Assembly: GCA_001799285.1 (NCBI GenBank)
Contig: MGTD01000042.1
Coordinates: 1 to 58,981, forward strand
From: Deltaproteobacteria bacterium RIFOXYD12_FULL_56_24
GTDB taxonomy: Bacteria; Desulfobacterota; Desulfobulbia; Desulfobulbales; Desulfurivibrionaceae
Length of the DNA: 58,981 nucleotides
Direction: 5' to 3'
Part shown: piece after piece, positions 17,666-26,128 of the stretch
Layout of the letters: each line of letters opens with the position of its first letter
How positions within the stretch are numbered: position 1 is the stretch's first letter
Notes under the pieces: generated by a model
Seen by the model: only the letters and a program-made list of their open reading frames with translations
What the model was told of the DNA's origin: nothing
The model's database searches: none
Translations under genes and position numbers: made by a program

Positions 17666-18514
17666 TTAAATGGGAATTTTCTTTATATTTTCCAATACTT
17701 CTACAATCCGGCCGATCACCCAGTTCGGGGTGGAGGCGCCGGCCGTAACCCCTACCCGCCCATAGCCCTGCAAAGCCTTAGGCTCAAGATCCGTTTCCGA
17801 CTCCACCATAAACACCGGGCAACCAAGACTTTCGGCAATCTCACCAAGCCGTTTGGTGTTGGCGCTGGTTTTTCCACCCACCACCACCAGTGCGTTAACC
17901 TCCTGGCAGAGCTGACGAACCTCCTCCTGCCTTTTATGGGTGGAATCACAGATAGTGTTGAACACCTCGCCCCCGGGATATTTTTGCAGAATCGCTTCCT
18001 TGAGCCTCTCAAAAAGATACTCGTCCTGAGTGGTTTGGCTGACGATGATGTACGGCCCGTCAAGCCGCAAGATCGCTACATCCGTCTCGCTGTTCACCAC
18101 CTGCCCGGTGTTGCCTGCATAACCCATGAGCCCTTCCACCTCGGCATGCTCCCGGTCGCCGATGATCACCGTTGAGTAACCTTCTTTTTTGTATCTGGCA
18201 ATAATCGCCTGCACCTTAAGAACCCGCGGACAGGTGGCATCCTCCACCCGGGCGCCGGTGGCTTCCAGCTTCTTTTTCTCTTCCGGGGGAATGCCGTGAG
18301 CCCGGATGATTATGGCGCCGGTGGCCTGGGCCGGAATTTCCGTAAGAATCTTCACCCCCTGCTCCTCGAGCAGTTTCAGAACCTGCGGGTTGTGGATCAG
18401 AGGCCCAAAGGTGGCAATGGCGGTTTCGTCCTTCTTGACCATGCCGAGGGTAGTCTCGACTGCCCTCCGCACCCCCATGCAAAAACCTGCGTTCTTGGCA
18501 AGCACCACTTCCAT
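17666..18514 (-). CDS. ispH: 4-hydroxy-3-methylbut-2-enyl diphosphate reductase
   Basis: A 282-residue iron-sulfur enzyme that performs the last step of the MEP isoprenoid pathway. The three cluster cysteines are in KNAGFCMGVRRA (Cys12), DATCPRV and ICDSTHKRQ. Other conserved blocks are ATFGPLIHNPQV, IIRAHGIPP, GDREHAEVEGLMG and ASTPNWVI. I chose the ATG at 18514, preceded by AGGTGA; the frame is open 65 codons further but that extension lacks a ribosome site. It is the first gene of the run ispH-ftsY-djlA-like-glycosyltransferase. Confidence 0.95.
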   Translation of the reverse strand: MEVVLAKNAGFCMGVRRAVETTLGMVKKDETAIATFGPLIHNPQVLKLLEEQGVKILTEIPAQATGAIIIRAHGIPPEEKKKLEATGARVEDATCPRVLKVQAIIARYKKEGYSTVIIGDREHAEVEGLMGYAGNTGQVVNSETDVAILRLDGPYIIVSQTTQDEYLFERLKEAILQKYPGGEVFNTICDSTHKRQEEVRQLCQEVNALVVVGGKTSANTKRLGEIAESLGCPVFMVESETDLEPKALQGYGRVGVTAGASTPNWVIGRIVEVLENIKKIPI

Positions 18515-18622
18515 AACGTCACCTTTTTTCAGGAGGAAGGCCCTCCAAATTTTTTTCATCCGCCTACCGCAACAAGCCAGACAATCTATACGGATTTTCC
18601 GGTATTTGCAAGAAAAGCAACT

Positions 18623-18733
18623 TAAGCGATCACAGGGCACCACATCTCGCGGCGATCGGCCCGGCTCACGTACAAAGAAAGGTACGCATCGCCAGCCCGC
18701 TTGCCGCAACCTGCGGCACCCTGTGACCGCTTT
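18623..18733 (+). repeat. Element M, variant core upstream of ispH
   Basis: A 111-base imperfect hairpin with arms AAGCGATCACAGGG and CCCTGTGACCGCTT and an inner part (GCGATCGGCCCGGCTCACGTAC) like that of the M copies at 28.5 and 55.2 kb. An A element follows at once (18734-18788), and GGTTAC at 18828-18833 may be the end of a decayed linker, so this may be a complete M copy carrying an A insert. It fills most of the 407-base gap between ispH and the DUF2156 gene; I see no gene there. Confidence 0.6.
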
Positions 18734-18788
18734 TAGCTGAGTTGAGCAGCTTGTCTGCTCAATACGAAACTTATACCCGAAGGGTGAA
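18734..18788 (+). repeat. Element A, copy 4
   Basis: A 55-base copy with one extra base in its centre and ACCCGAAGGGT in place of the usual ACCCTCTGGGT, so the second small stem is conserved although the loop differs. Confidence 0.85.
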
Positions 18789-18921
18789 TCCGTGGTTATT
18801 TGACCTTTGTGGGCTTACCCCGTAATTGGTTACAAAGCAACTCGTTTGCGGCATGGAAATATTTGCAGGAATCCCACCGCGCCTTTATACTGATCCTGCC
18901 CACACATCCACAGGAACCCCC

Positions 18922-19809
18922 ATGACCCTGCGCCCGCTCACCCTTGATGACAGACTGTTCGTTAGCGAATATCTCCGGCGGTTCCCCCCGGAGATATCGG
19001 AACTGACCTTCACGAATCTCTTTGCCTGGCGACACACCCGCCCGGTCTGGATGGACGAGTTCAGCGAATCGCTCCTCTTTTTCGCCGAGACGAAAAAAGG
19101 CCTGGTTCTCCTGGGAAACCCGGTGGGTCCGGCACACCTTACCGATATTTTCAGGGAATACGGCAACAGAATTTCGGGAGTGGAACGCTTTCCCAAAGAG
19201 AAGCTTGCAGATCAGGACATCCCGGAGGGGGTGATTATCGTTGACCGCGACAACGCCGACTATGTCTATCGCAGGGAAGATCTGGCAACCCTGGCAGGGA
19301 GACATTTCACCAAAAAAAGGAACCACATCAACCAGTGCCTTGCCGCATACGATTGTCAGTATGAAATCATCACGAAAAGAAACATCCCTGAATGCCTGGC
19401 CATGCAGGATCGCTGGTGTGCCGCCCGAAGCTGCAAGGCCGAGCCGGGGTTGTGCGGAGAATATCAGGCAATAGAAGAAACCCTGAGCCGCTACGGGGAA
19501 TTACCCCTGACCGGCTGCGCCATCCGGATTGAGGGGAACATCGAGGCCTTTACCGTGGGCGAAGCGCTCAATCCCTCAACCGCGGTCACCCATTTCGAGA
19601 AGGCCATGCCACAGTTTAATGGCCTGGCCCAGCTGATCAACCAGTGGTTTGCCCAAAACAATCTTGGCGATTTTGCCTATGTCAACCGGGAACAAGATCT
19701 TGGGATTCCCGGCCTGCGCAAGGCCAAAGAAACCTACGCTCCGGAACATATGGTCGAAAAGGTTCGGATCATCCTACTTGGGTCGGATTCGGACATAAAA
19801 AAAGCGTAA
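18922..19809 (+). CDS. DUF2156 / phosphatidylglycerol lysyltransferase C-terminal-like protein
   Basis: A 295-residue soluble protein with the GNAT-like DUF2156 (LPG-synthase C-terminal) pattern: RPLTLDDRLFVSEYL at the start, TFTNLFAWR, LAGRHFTKKRNHINQC near residue 135, FTVGEALNPSTAVTHFEKA near 215, and YVNREQDLGIPGLRKAK near the end. Such domains transfer amino acids from aminoacyl-tRNA in lysyl-phosphatidylglycerol synthases, but free-standing versions are uncharacterised. The ATG at 18922 follows AGGAA; the open frame begins 32 codons earlier. The stop TAA (19807-19809) lies in a GTAAC that begins a truncated M repeat, so its 3' end may have been reshaped by an insertion. Confidence 0.8.
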   Translation: MTLRPLTLDDRLFVSEYLRRFPPEISELTFTNLFAWRHTRPVWMDEFSESLLFFAETKKGLVLLGNPVGPAHLTDIFREYGNRISGVERFPKEKLADQDIPEGVIIVDRDNADYVYRREDLATLAGRHFTKKRNHINQCLAAYDCQYEIITKRNIPECLAMQDRWCAARSCKAEPGLCGEYQAIEETLSRYGELPLTGCAIRIEGNIEAFTVGEALNPSTAVTHFEKAMPQFNGLAQLINQWFAQNNLGDFAYVNREQDLGIPGLRKAKETYAPEHMVEKVRIILLGSDSDIKKA

Positions 19810-19852
19810 CTGATCACAATGGTCACCCTGAAGTAAGCGATCACAGGGTGCC
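19806..19852 (+). repeat. Truncated element M between DUF2156 gene and lon
   Basis: GTAACTGATCAC at 19806 followed by GTAAGCGATCACAGGGTGCC (19833-19852) matches the outer end, linker and inner arm of the M variant at 18.6 kb; the rest is missing. The segment also contains CACCCTG (19823-19829) and CAGGGTG (19844-19850), which can pair as a stem between these two converging genes. Confidence 0.55.
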
Positions 19853-19881
19853 AGGCCTGTGCCTGAGGATATTTCGGCCGG

Positions 19882-22278
19882 TCATTTCTCCTTGGCCAGC
19901 AGCACGGCAAGCGCCTCTTTGATGTCCTGCACCAGATGAAAACGGACATCCTCTTTCACGTTATCCGGAATCTCCATCACATCCTTCTCATTAAGCGCCG
20001 GCAAAACAATCTCCTTGATCCCGGCCCGCACCGCAGCCAAAACCTTCTCTTTGATCCCGCCCACCGGCAGCACATCGCCGCGCAGGGTGATCTCCCCGGT
20101 CATGGCCATGTCCTTGCTCACCGTCCGCCCGGTAAGCAGCGAGGTCAGGGCGGTGACCATGGCCACCCCGGCCGAAGGCCCGTCCTTGGGGATGGCTCCC
20201 TCCGGCACATGAATGTGCAGGTCGATCCTGGCAAAGATCCCTTCATCCACCCCCAGTTCCTTGGCATGGGAGCGAATGTAGGTAAGGGCGGCGGTGGCCG
20301 ACTCCTTCATCACTTCGCCCAACTTGCCGGTCATGGTGAGGCCGCCCTTTCCCTTCATTTTGGCAACCTCGATGAACAGGAGCTCCCCACCCACCGGGGT
20401 CCAGGCCAGGCCGGTGGCCAACCCCGGCCCCCAGCTCCTGGCCTTGGTTTCGGGGAAAAATTGAATGGGTCCGAGATAGGTGGCAAGATTGGCCGAATCG
20501 ATCAGGGTGGTGCCGGTCTTGCCGGTGACGATTTCCTTGGCCACCCCACGGCAGATCGCGGCCAGCCTGCGCTCCAGATTTCTGACCCCGGCCTCTCGGG
20601 TATACGAGCGGATTACCGACCGCATTGCCTGATCATCAATTTTCAGATCATCATCGCTGATGGCGTGCGCCTCCAACTGCTTAGGGAGAAGGTGCCGCCT
20701 GGCGATATTGAGTTTTTCATCCTGAGTATAGCCGGACAGCTCGATAACCTCCATCCGATCACGCAACGGGCCGGGAATGTTGTCAAGGAGATTGGCCGTG
20801 GTGATGAACATCACCTTGGAGAGATCAAAAGGTATCTCCAGGTAGTGATCTGCAAAGGTGAAGTTCTGCTCCGGGTCAAGAACCTCCAGCAGAGCCGAGG
20901 AGGGGTCGCCCCGAAAATCCATGCCCAGCTTGTCGATCTCATCGAGCATGAAAAGCGGATTGTTGGCCCCAGCCTTGCGCAGGCTCTGAATGATACGCCC
21001 TGGAAGAGCGCCGATATAGGTGCGCCGATGACCGCGGATCTCAGCCTCGTCCCGCACGCCGCCCAGGGAGATGCGGATGAATTTCCGCCCCATGGACCGG
21101 GCGATGGATTGGCCGAGCGAGGTCTTGCCCACCCCGGGCGGTCCCACAAAACAGAGGATCGGCCCGTGCATGTCCTGCTTGAGCTTGCGCACCGCGAGAA
21201 ACTCGATGATCCGTTTCTTGATCTCCGCCAGGCCGTAATGGTCTTCGTCCATCACTTTCTGGGCCTTGACGATATCCAGGGAGTCGGGGGTGGAAGTCAG
21301 CCAGGGCAGGTCGAGAAGCCAGTCAAGATAGGTCCGGGAAACCGTATATTCCGGCGAGGACGGCGAGATACGGGCCAGGCGGTCAAGCTCCTTTTCCGCT
21401 GTTTTTTGGGCCTCTGCGGGCAGCTCGATATGGGCGAACTTTTCCCGCAACTCCTTGAGATCGAGGTTTTCCTCCTCCTCACCAAGCTCCTTGCGGATCG
21501 CCTTGAGCTGTTGGCGCAGAAAGAATTCCCGCTGTTTTTGATCCGTATCCTCCTTGATGCTTTTCTGGATATCCTGGCTCATCTCCGCCGTTTCCAAACG
21601 TTTGTTGAGTTCGCGGGCGGTCCGGTGCATCAAGGCCTTGCCCTGCTCAATCTCAAGAATTTCCTGCTCCTGGGCCGGAGTTATATTGAGCTGAGAAATC
21701 ACCAGATAGGAGATATAAAAAGGATCTGACAGGGCCTCGATGGTGCTGACGAGTTCAACCGGCAACGATAACATCTCCGCCAGCTTTTTAAACTGGGTTC
21801 GGATATTGAGGACCAGCGCCTCGTTTTCCTTGTCTTCTTCCACCGCCATGGGAATAACGGCAACTTTGGCCGCCAGGTATGGCTCTTCCTGGACAAATTC
21901 AACAAGCTCCAGTTTTTTAATGGCACTGATCAAAACCTGGTACCCGCCGCCCTCTTTTACCTTGACCAGTTTGTGGATGTAACCCAATACCCCTATCCGG
22001 TAGAGGTTTCGGGGTTCAACCCGCTCCTGTTTATCCTCGGCAGATTCCCGGTGACTGACAATGGCAACCAGACGGTCTTTCAGAATCGACTCGTCTATGA
22101 GCTTCTGGGAGGCGGAATGCAGAATATTCATCGGGAAACCCATGCCGGGGAAAAAAACAAAGCCATGCAAGGGCAGCACCGGCAGGATCTCCGGCACCGG
22201 CAAGTCCTTGGGATTTCCGCGCTGCTCAGCTTTTTGCTCCTTAATTTCCGCTTCTTTTTGCTTGTCGTCGTCGCTCAT
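19882..22278 (-). CDS. lon: ATP-dependent protease Lon
   Basis: A 798-residue LonA protease that degrades misfolded and regulatory proteins. An N-terminal substrate-binding domain ([19 protein letters not shown] from about residue 35) and a coiled-coil region precede the AAA+ module with [13 protein letters not shown] (about 376), MLDEIDKLG and later [18 protein letters not shown]. The proteolytic domain has the serine in [11 protein letters not shown] (about 698) and the catalytic lysine region of [10 protein letters not shown]. The ATG at 22278 (MSDDDKQK) is preferred to the upstream extension. A perfect 28-base palindrome lies just upstream, and a small heat-shock gene precedes it on the same strand. 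Confidence 0.97.
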   Translation of the reverse strand: MSDDDKQKEAEIKEQKAEQRGNPKDLPVPEILPVLPLHGFVFFPGMGFPMNILHSASQKLIDESILKDRLVAIVSHRESAEDKQERVEPRNLYRIGVLGYIHKLVKVKEGGGYQVLISAIKKLELVEFVQEEPYLAAKVAVIPMAVEEDKENEALVLNIRTQFKKLAEMLSLPVELVSTIEALSDPFYISYLVISQLNITPAQEQEILEIEQGKALMHRTARELNKRLETAEMSQDIQKSIKEDTDQKQREFFLRQQLKAIRKELGEEEENLDLKELREKFAHIELPAEAQKTAEKELDRLARISPSSPEYTVSRTYLDWLLDLPWLTSTPDSLDIVKAQKVMDEDHYGLAEIKKRIIEFLAVRKLKQDMHGPILCFVGPPGVGKTSLGQSIARSMGRKFIRISLGGVRDEAEIRGHRRTYIGALPGRIIQSLRKAGANNPLFMLDEIDKLGMDFRGDPSSALLEVLDPEQNFTFADHYLEIPFDLSKVMFITTANLLDNIPGPLRDRMEVIELSGYTQDEKLNIARRHLLPKQLEAHAISDDDLKIDDQAMRSVIRSYTREAGVRNLERRLAAICRGVAKEIVTGKTGTTLIDSANLATYLGPIQFFPETKARSWGPGLATGLAWTPVGGELLFIEVAKMKGKGGLTMTGKLGEVMKESATAALTYIRSHAKELGVDEGIFARIDLHIHVPEGAIPKDGPSAGVAMVTALTSLLTGRTVSKDMAMTGEITLRGDVLPVGGIKEKVLAAVRAGIKEIVLPALNEKDVMEIPDNVKEDVRFHLVQDIKEALAVLLAKEK

Positions 22279-22292
22279 GATTTCAAACCCTG

Positions 22293-22320
22293 GTAGGGGC
22301 ACGGCATGCCGTGCCCCTAC
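22293..22320. repeat. Perfect 28-base palindrome upstream of lon
   Basis: The left half GTAGGGGCACGGCA is followed directly by its exact complement, with no loop. It occupies the 62-base gap between the hsp20 stop and the lon start, 14 bases before the lon ATG on the coding strand. It could be a transcript stem, a protein site or a mobile REP-like sequence. It is unlike the A, M and C elements and I saw only one copy. Confidence 0.8.
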
Positions 22321-22340
22321 GGAAAACTTTTGCTTACCGC

Positions 22341-22763
22341 CTATCTTACAATAATCGTGAATATCCCTGGATCGAGCCGTAACGGTAAGGTGATCTGCAG
22401 AAACCCGTTGCTGCTTTCCGAGACCGCCCTGGAAACATCAACCGCTTTGGGCAAGGAGATAGATCGCTCAAAATACCCGCGTTCAATCTCCAGTTGATGA
22501 ATACACAACATCGTGCCCTGCGGCGCATAGCCCCGTTCTCCGGAAACAGTGACCCGCGATTCCTCGACCATTACGGCAAGTGAGTGCGGCTTGATGCCGG
22601 AGATATCCATGTGGACGATAATCGCCGATTCGGTCTCATAAATATCCGCAGCCGGGAACCAGTTCCCGGCATGAAACATAGAGCCCACGCCTCGCAAAAC
22701 CATAATCCGTGCCAGTCCGCCGGGCACTCTGTCAGAAGGATGTTTCTTTCTAAACTGATTCAT
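22341..22763 (-). CDS. Small heat shock protein (Hsp20/alpha-crystallin)
   Basis: A 140-residue protein with an alpha-crystallin domain (about 40-130): WFPAADIYETESAIIVHMDISGI, then VEESRVTVSGERG and FERSISLPKAVD. It lacks a clear C-terminal IxI anchor; the end reads PGIFTIIVR, which could partly serve. Small heat shock proteins hold unfolded proteins for refolding or degradation. It lies immediately upstream of lon on the same strand, which fits shared stress control. The ATG at 22763 follows AGGGAAA and is preferred to a GTG seven codons earlier. Confidence 0.85.
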   Translation of the reverse strand: MNQFRKKHPSDRVPGGLARIMVLRGVGSMFHAGNWFPAADIYETESAIIVHMDISGIKPHSLAVMVEESRVTVSGERGYAPQGTMLCIHQLEIERGYFERSISLPKAVDVSRAVSESSNGFLQITLPLRLDPGIFTIIVR

Positions 22764-23023
22764 GGCCGTATTTCCCTTATCCACCCAATTTTGTTAAAAT
22801 CGCAAAAAGCCGCAATTTTAACGGTTGTCACTGCGTAACCCTTTGATTTTGTGTCTCGGACCTGTGACCTTTTTCCCTTTTTACGAGACCATCAATTTTC
22901 GCGAAAAACTCCCGCAGCTAAACGTTTACAACAAAGCCGGCACAAGTTTATCATCCCGCCTAAAAAAGTATGGAACAGAGCCAGAGGGATGTCAAGGGGA
23001 TGAGAAAAGCTGACAGCCATCCC

Positions 23024-23788
23024 TTACGCCCCCTCGGCATGGCGGCAGGCATGCGCCACCATAATCTTTTTAGCCAGGCCGGCGTTGATGGCCAGTCGTG
23101 TCCCCTTGCTTGCTACAATAAGAGGCCCGGAGGAATGATTGCTGACAATCTCAAGACATGTCCCCACGGTAAGCCCCATATCACTCAACCTGGTCTGAAC
23201 CTCCCGGCCGCCCAAAATCGTGACAATCCGCACCCGTTCGCCGTTTGCGGCATACTGCAGGGAGAGGGCCGGTTCCCGCTGCGCCATGCAGGAGGCGCAA
23301 AGCCCGTAGATCTCCATCTTGTGCTGGAGAGGATGGAACTGGAACTGCCGGGCGATTTCGTGCTGGAGCCTTTCAAGATTATGATTGGCAAACTCCTGAA
23401 TCTTGCCGCAGCGGGTACAGATAAAATGGTCATGGTGCATGCCGAGGTGGAGATGTTCGTAAACCGCCTCCTGGGTTTCAAACAGCTGTTTGTGGGCAAA
23501 ACCGAACTGGCAGAACATCTCCATGGTTTCCTTGAGAAATTCCCGGTCCAGCAAGGCCGGCATTTTCTCCTTGATGATCACCTCCAACCCGGTCAAACTT
23601 AAGTGATCTTCCACGGAAAGAAAGATATCCAGCACCTGCAACCGCTCTTCGATGCGGGAGGCGTTGAAGGTTTGCAGCACTTCCTGAAACTGTTCCCGCT
23701 CCTGCTGGTGCTGGGTCTGGGGATCAAGTCCTTTCTGGGCAGGGTCTTGGTCTTCCCTGCTTTTTGCCGACCGAAAAAATCCAAACAT
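23024..23788 (-). CDS. Fur-family regulator fused to a FeoA domain
   Basis: A 254-residue fusion. Residues 1-30 are a polar, glutamine-rich leader. Residues about 34-170 are Fur-like: helical N-terminal part, then MHHDHFICTRCGKIQEF with Cys124/Cys127 and a second pair Cys164/Cys167 (LCASC), the structural zinc site of Fur proteins. Residues about 177-246 are FeoA-like (VRIVTILGGREVQTRLSDMGL, then KGTRLAINAGLAKKIMV), an SH3-type domain also found at the C-terminus of DtxR regulators. The N-terminal DNA-binding helices are not a close match to canonical Fur, so DNA binding is inferred. No feoB is nearby. A GTG two codons upstream is an alternative start. Confidence 0.8.
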   Translation of the reverse strand: MFGFFRSAKSREDQDPAQKGLDPQTQHQQEREQFQEVLQTFNASRIEERLQVLDIFLSVEDHLSLTGLEVIIKEKMPALLDREFLKETMEMFCQFGFAHKQLFETQEAVYEHLHLGMHHDHFICTRCGKIQEFANHNLERLQHEIARQFQFHPLQHKMEIYGLCASCMAQREPALSLQYAANGERVRIVTILGGREVQTRLSDMGLTVGTCLEIVSNHSSGPLIVASKGTRLAINAGLAKKIMVAHACRHAEGA

Positions 23789-23809
23789 TGTCACCTGCTC
23801 CTTTGTGCA

Positions 23810-24592
23810 TTAATCAACCTGAATCCACGTCCCATTCAGCAACAGACAGTGGGGACGGAACCGAGCCTTGTAGGCCATGGCCGCAACCTCCTCTATCCAA
23901 TAGCCAAGATAAAGATATTCACACTGTTCACGCCTGGCAAGCTCATTAAGATAGAGAATATTGAAGGTCCCCGGGCTTCTTTTCTCAAAGACCGGGTCAA
24001 AATAAAAATACACCGCGCTCAGGCTATGCTCCGCCAGATCGACAATAGACACCCCCACCAGCTCTCCGGAGAGACGGAAGGATATCTCCATGCTCTGGAC
24101 CAGGGAGTTGAAGAAAAAGCCACGGTAATAATCAAGCGCGGTATTTGCCCGGCCGGGATACCGACTGTTCAGGAAGCGATCCAGCAATTGAAGCTTTTCC
24201 GGCGTCACGTCGAGGGGGCCAAGACTGATATCCAAATCCTGGTTCCGTTCCCAAACCCGCCGCATGTTCCGGGAGGGGCGAAAGGTTGCCAAGTCAAGCC
24301 GGATGGGCACACAGGCCTTACATTCCGGACAGTGCATGCCATAGATGGTATTGCCGTTGCGCCGGTAGCCCGCGGCGAGCAACTCGTCCAGTATGGTCGG
24401 AGGCAAAAAACCTAAGCCAGCCTGATGATAGACCGCCAGGCAGTTGAGGCCATACGGGCACTCTGCAGGAATATCCACAAAATATGAAGAGAGCCTGGCG
24501 ATACACCCAGAGGGTATAAGTTTCGTATGAGTAGGCAAGCTGCTCAACTCAGCTATAAACCGACCGGAGTCCTTAGCATCAACGGTGGTCAT
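23810..24592 (-). CDS. Aminoacyl-tRNA-protein transferase (Ate/Bpt) carrying an 18-residue repeat insert
   Basis: A 260-residue enzyme of the arginyl/leucyl-tRNA-protein transferase family, which adds Arg or Leu to N-terminal acidic residues to create N-degrons. Conserved blocks are CPYGLNCL, GYRRNGNTIYGMHCPECKACVPIRLD, FFFNSLVQ-type contacts, and YLYLGYWIEEVAAMAYKARFRPHCLL. Residues about 14-31 (AELSSLPTHTKLIPSGCI) are encoded exactly by a 54-bp element A; removing it restores a continuous RFIARLSSYF. The ATG at 24592 follows GGTGAG, and there is no ATG, GTG or TTG with a ribosome site after the insert, so the repeat must be translated. Confidence 0.85.
   Translation of the reverse strand: MTTVDAKDSGRFIAELSSLPTHTKLIPSGCIARLSSYFVDIPAECPYGLNCLAVYHQAGLGFLPPTILDELLAAGYRRNGNTIYGMHCPECKACVPIRLDLATFRPSRNMRRVWERNQDLDISLGPLDVTPEKLQLLDRFLNSRYPGRANTALDYYRGFFFNSLVQSMEISFRLSGELVGVSIVDLAEHSLSAVYFYFDPVFEKRSPGTFNILYLNELARREQCEYLYLGYWIEEVAAMAYKARFRPHCLLLNGTWIQVD
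24502..24555 (-). repeat. Element A, copy 5, in frame within the transferase gene
   Basis: A full 54-bp copy lying wholly inside coding sequence and read in the one frame that has no stop codon (GCT GAG TTG AGC AGC...). Because 54 is divisible by three, the host frame is kept on both sides. TAT occurs at both junctions, but a nested copy at 33.4 kb shows that insertion leaves at most one duplicated base. Confidence 0.9.
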
Positions 24593-24613
24593 TTCTCACC
24601 CTGAGAGATCCTA

Positions 24614-25780
24614 TTACCTGTAGAGGAAATATTTTTGCCGGATCTCGGCAAACGCGTCAAGACCCGGCTGCCAAGCCAGCTCCAGCTCACAAAGATCCGC
24701 ACCTGCCGCCAGTTGATGCCGGAGAGTACTGTCGCCCAGAATCAGATCAAGGGGCGTTCGCTCGAATTCGTACTCATAGGGCGGAGCCTTGAGGGCGAAC
24801 TGTTCCGGGTAGCAGCGCAGGAAAGCCTGGAGCAGGGCGAGCGAGGTGCGATAAGGCAGAAACGCCCTCGGCTCCGTGACATGGAGCTGGAAGCCCTTGC
24901 AGGTTTGCCCGGCCCATTTGTTGGCCGTGGGCTCAAAGGCCAGGGGCCGCAAAAAGCAACCGGGCAAAGGCACCTGCATGCCGGTCAAAACCGTCTGCCA
25001 GTCCAGAAACGGGGCGCCGAACAGCTCAAAGGGCAAGGAGGTGCCCCTCCCTTCGGAGATGTTGGTCCCTTCAAAGATCACCTGCCCCGGATAGACCAAG
25101 GCCGTGGTCGGGTTCGGCATGTTGGGCGAGGGAAAAACCCAGGGCAGGCCGGTGTCGGCAAAAAGCATTTCCCGCCGCCAGCCTGGCATGGCCACCACCT
25201 CAAGATCCGCGCCAATGCCGTACTCAAGGTTTAGCAGCCGGGCCAGCTCGCCAAAAGTGAGGCCATGGCGCATGGGCAGCGGATACAAGCCGACAAAGGA
25301 ACGGCAATCATCCTGCAACAGATTGCCTTCGACCGCCTCCCCGCCCACGGGGTTAGGGCGGTCCAGCACCACCACCTTCTTGCCGTGGCGGGCTGCCTCC
25401 TCCAGGCAGTAGGCCAGGGTGTAAAGAAAGGTATAAACCCTGGTCCCCACATCAACAATATCCACGAGCAGCACGTCAAAATACTCATACATGGCGGCGG
25501 GGGGCCTCCGCACCTCGCCGTAGAGGCTGAACACCGGCAGACCGCTGACCGGATCGATCATATGGGCCGACTCGATCATGTTATCCTGTTTTTCCGCAAA
25601 AAAACCGTGCTGAGGGGTGAACAGGCAGGTTAACTGACCAGGAAATGCGGCCATGATCAGATCCCGGCTGTGGCGGAGGTGGCGATCGGTGGAGGCCTGA
25701 TTACAGAGCAGGGCCAGCCGCTTGCCGGCCAGATAGGCAGGAGGTGACGTTAAGAGGTTCTCAATTCCAAGGGTAACCAT
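24614..25780 (-). CDS. Exo-beta-N-acetylmuramidase NamZ-like (DUF1343)
   Basis: A 388-residue protein of the DUF1343 family, whose Bacillus member NamZ removes terminal N-acetylmuramic acid from peptidoglycan fragments. Typical blocks are LALLCNQAS, LFTPQHGFFAEKQDNM, FDVLLVDIVDVGTRVYTF, VLDRPNPVGG and FEGTNISEGRGT. There is no signal peptide, so the enzyme would act in the cytoplasm on recycled wall fragments, unlike secreted versions. The start follows AGGAGA. It lies 21 bases upstream of the transferase gene on the same strand and may be cotranscribed with it. Confidence 0.82.
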   Translation of the reverse strand: MVTLGIENLLTSPPAYLAGKRLALLCNQASTDRHLRHSRDLIMAAFPGQLTCLFTPQHGFFAEKQDNMIESAHMIDPVSGLPVFSLYGEVRRPPAAMYEYFDVLLVDIVDVGTRVYTFLYTLAYCLEEAARHGKKVVVLDRPNPVGGEAVEGNLLQDDCRSFVGLYPLPMRHGLTFGELARLLNLEYGIGADLEVVAMPGWRREMLFADTGLPWVFPSPNMPNPTTALVYPGQVIFEGTNISEGRGTSLPFELFGAPFLDWQTVLTGMQVPLPGCFLRPLAFEPTANKWAGQTCKGFQLHVTEPRAFLPYRTSLALLQAFLRCYPEQFALKAPPYEYEFERTPLDLILGDSTLRHQLAAGADLCELELAWQPGLDAFAEIRQKYFLYR

Positions 25781-25808
25781 GGTTCTCCTAGTTTCAAGTG
25801 GATGGAAT

Positions 25809-25960
25809 GTAATCGTTCACCATGAACAAAAAAACGTGACTAAACCTCTGGGTTGTAAACGTTCAGCAGTGCCGCAGATGCGCGAAAGAGGTCTGCGAAG
25901 TGTGCTGGTGCACATGAGCAGGCCGATGACAAAGCAGATGCGGTGCTGCTGAACGTTTAC
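25809..25960 (+). repeat. Complete element M with 8-bp target duplication
   Basis: A 152-base element from GTAATCGTTCACC to GAACGTTTAC. A 46-base linker precedes the 106-base hairpin core (25855-25960; arms GTAAACGTTCAGCAG and CTGCTGAACGTTTAC). The bases GATGGAAT lie directly outside both ends (25801-25808 and 25961-25968). It occupies the 348-base gap between namZ and cooC. No gene is present there. Confidence 0.85.
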
Positions 25961-26027
25961 GATGGAATAACCGGCAACGGCAACGAACACCATTTTTTTC
26001 TTTGCACTTTGCCAAGGGCTGATTAGT

Positions 26028-26056
26028 TTAACCTTTGTTGGGTAAGTGAATATAAT
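26028..26056 (+). promoter_or_regulatory. Candidate sigma-70 promoter for cooC
   Basis: A consensus -10 box TATAAT at 26051-26056 stands 17 bases after TTAACC (26028-26033), which matches four of six -35 positions. It is 73 bases upstream of the cooC ATG and beyond the M element, so the element would not be transcribed with cooC. Confidence 0.45.
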
Positions 26057-26128
26057 CGAACCTGTCTCCATCGTGCATCAAAAAGAAGACAGGCACACAA
26101 CATGATCTATAAAGAGAAAGGATCCGGG

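Noticed and set aside
19936-21729. A 597-codon open frame antisense to lon
   Set aside because: The frame exists because lon is GC-rich at third positions. The predicted protein is His/Gly/Arg-rich without domains.
22293-22320. Intrinsic terminator for hsp20
   Set aside because: The palindrome has no following T-run on the hsp20 strand and no loop, so I list it as a palindrome only.
24614-25780. A secreted peptidoglycan hydrolase
   Set aside because: No signal peptide or lipobox is present at the well-supported start.
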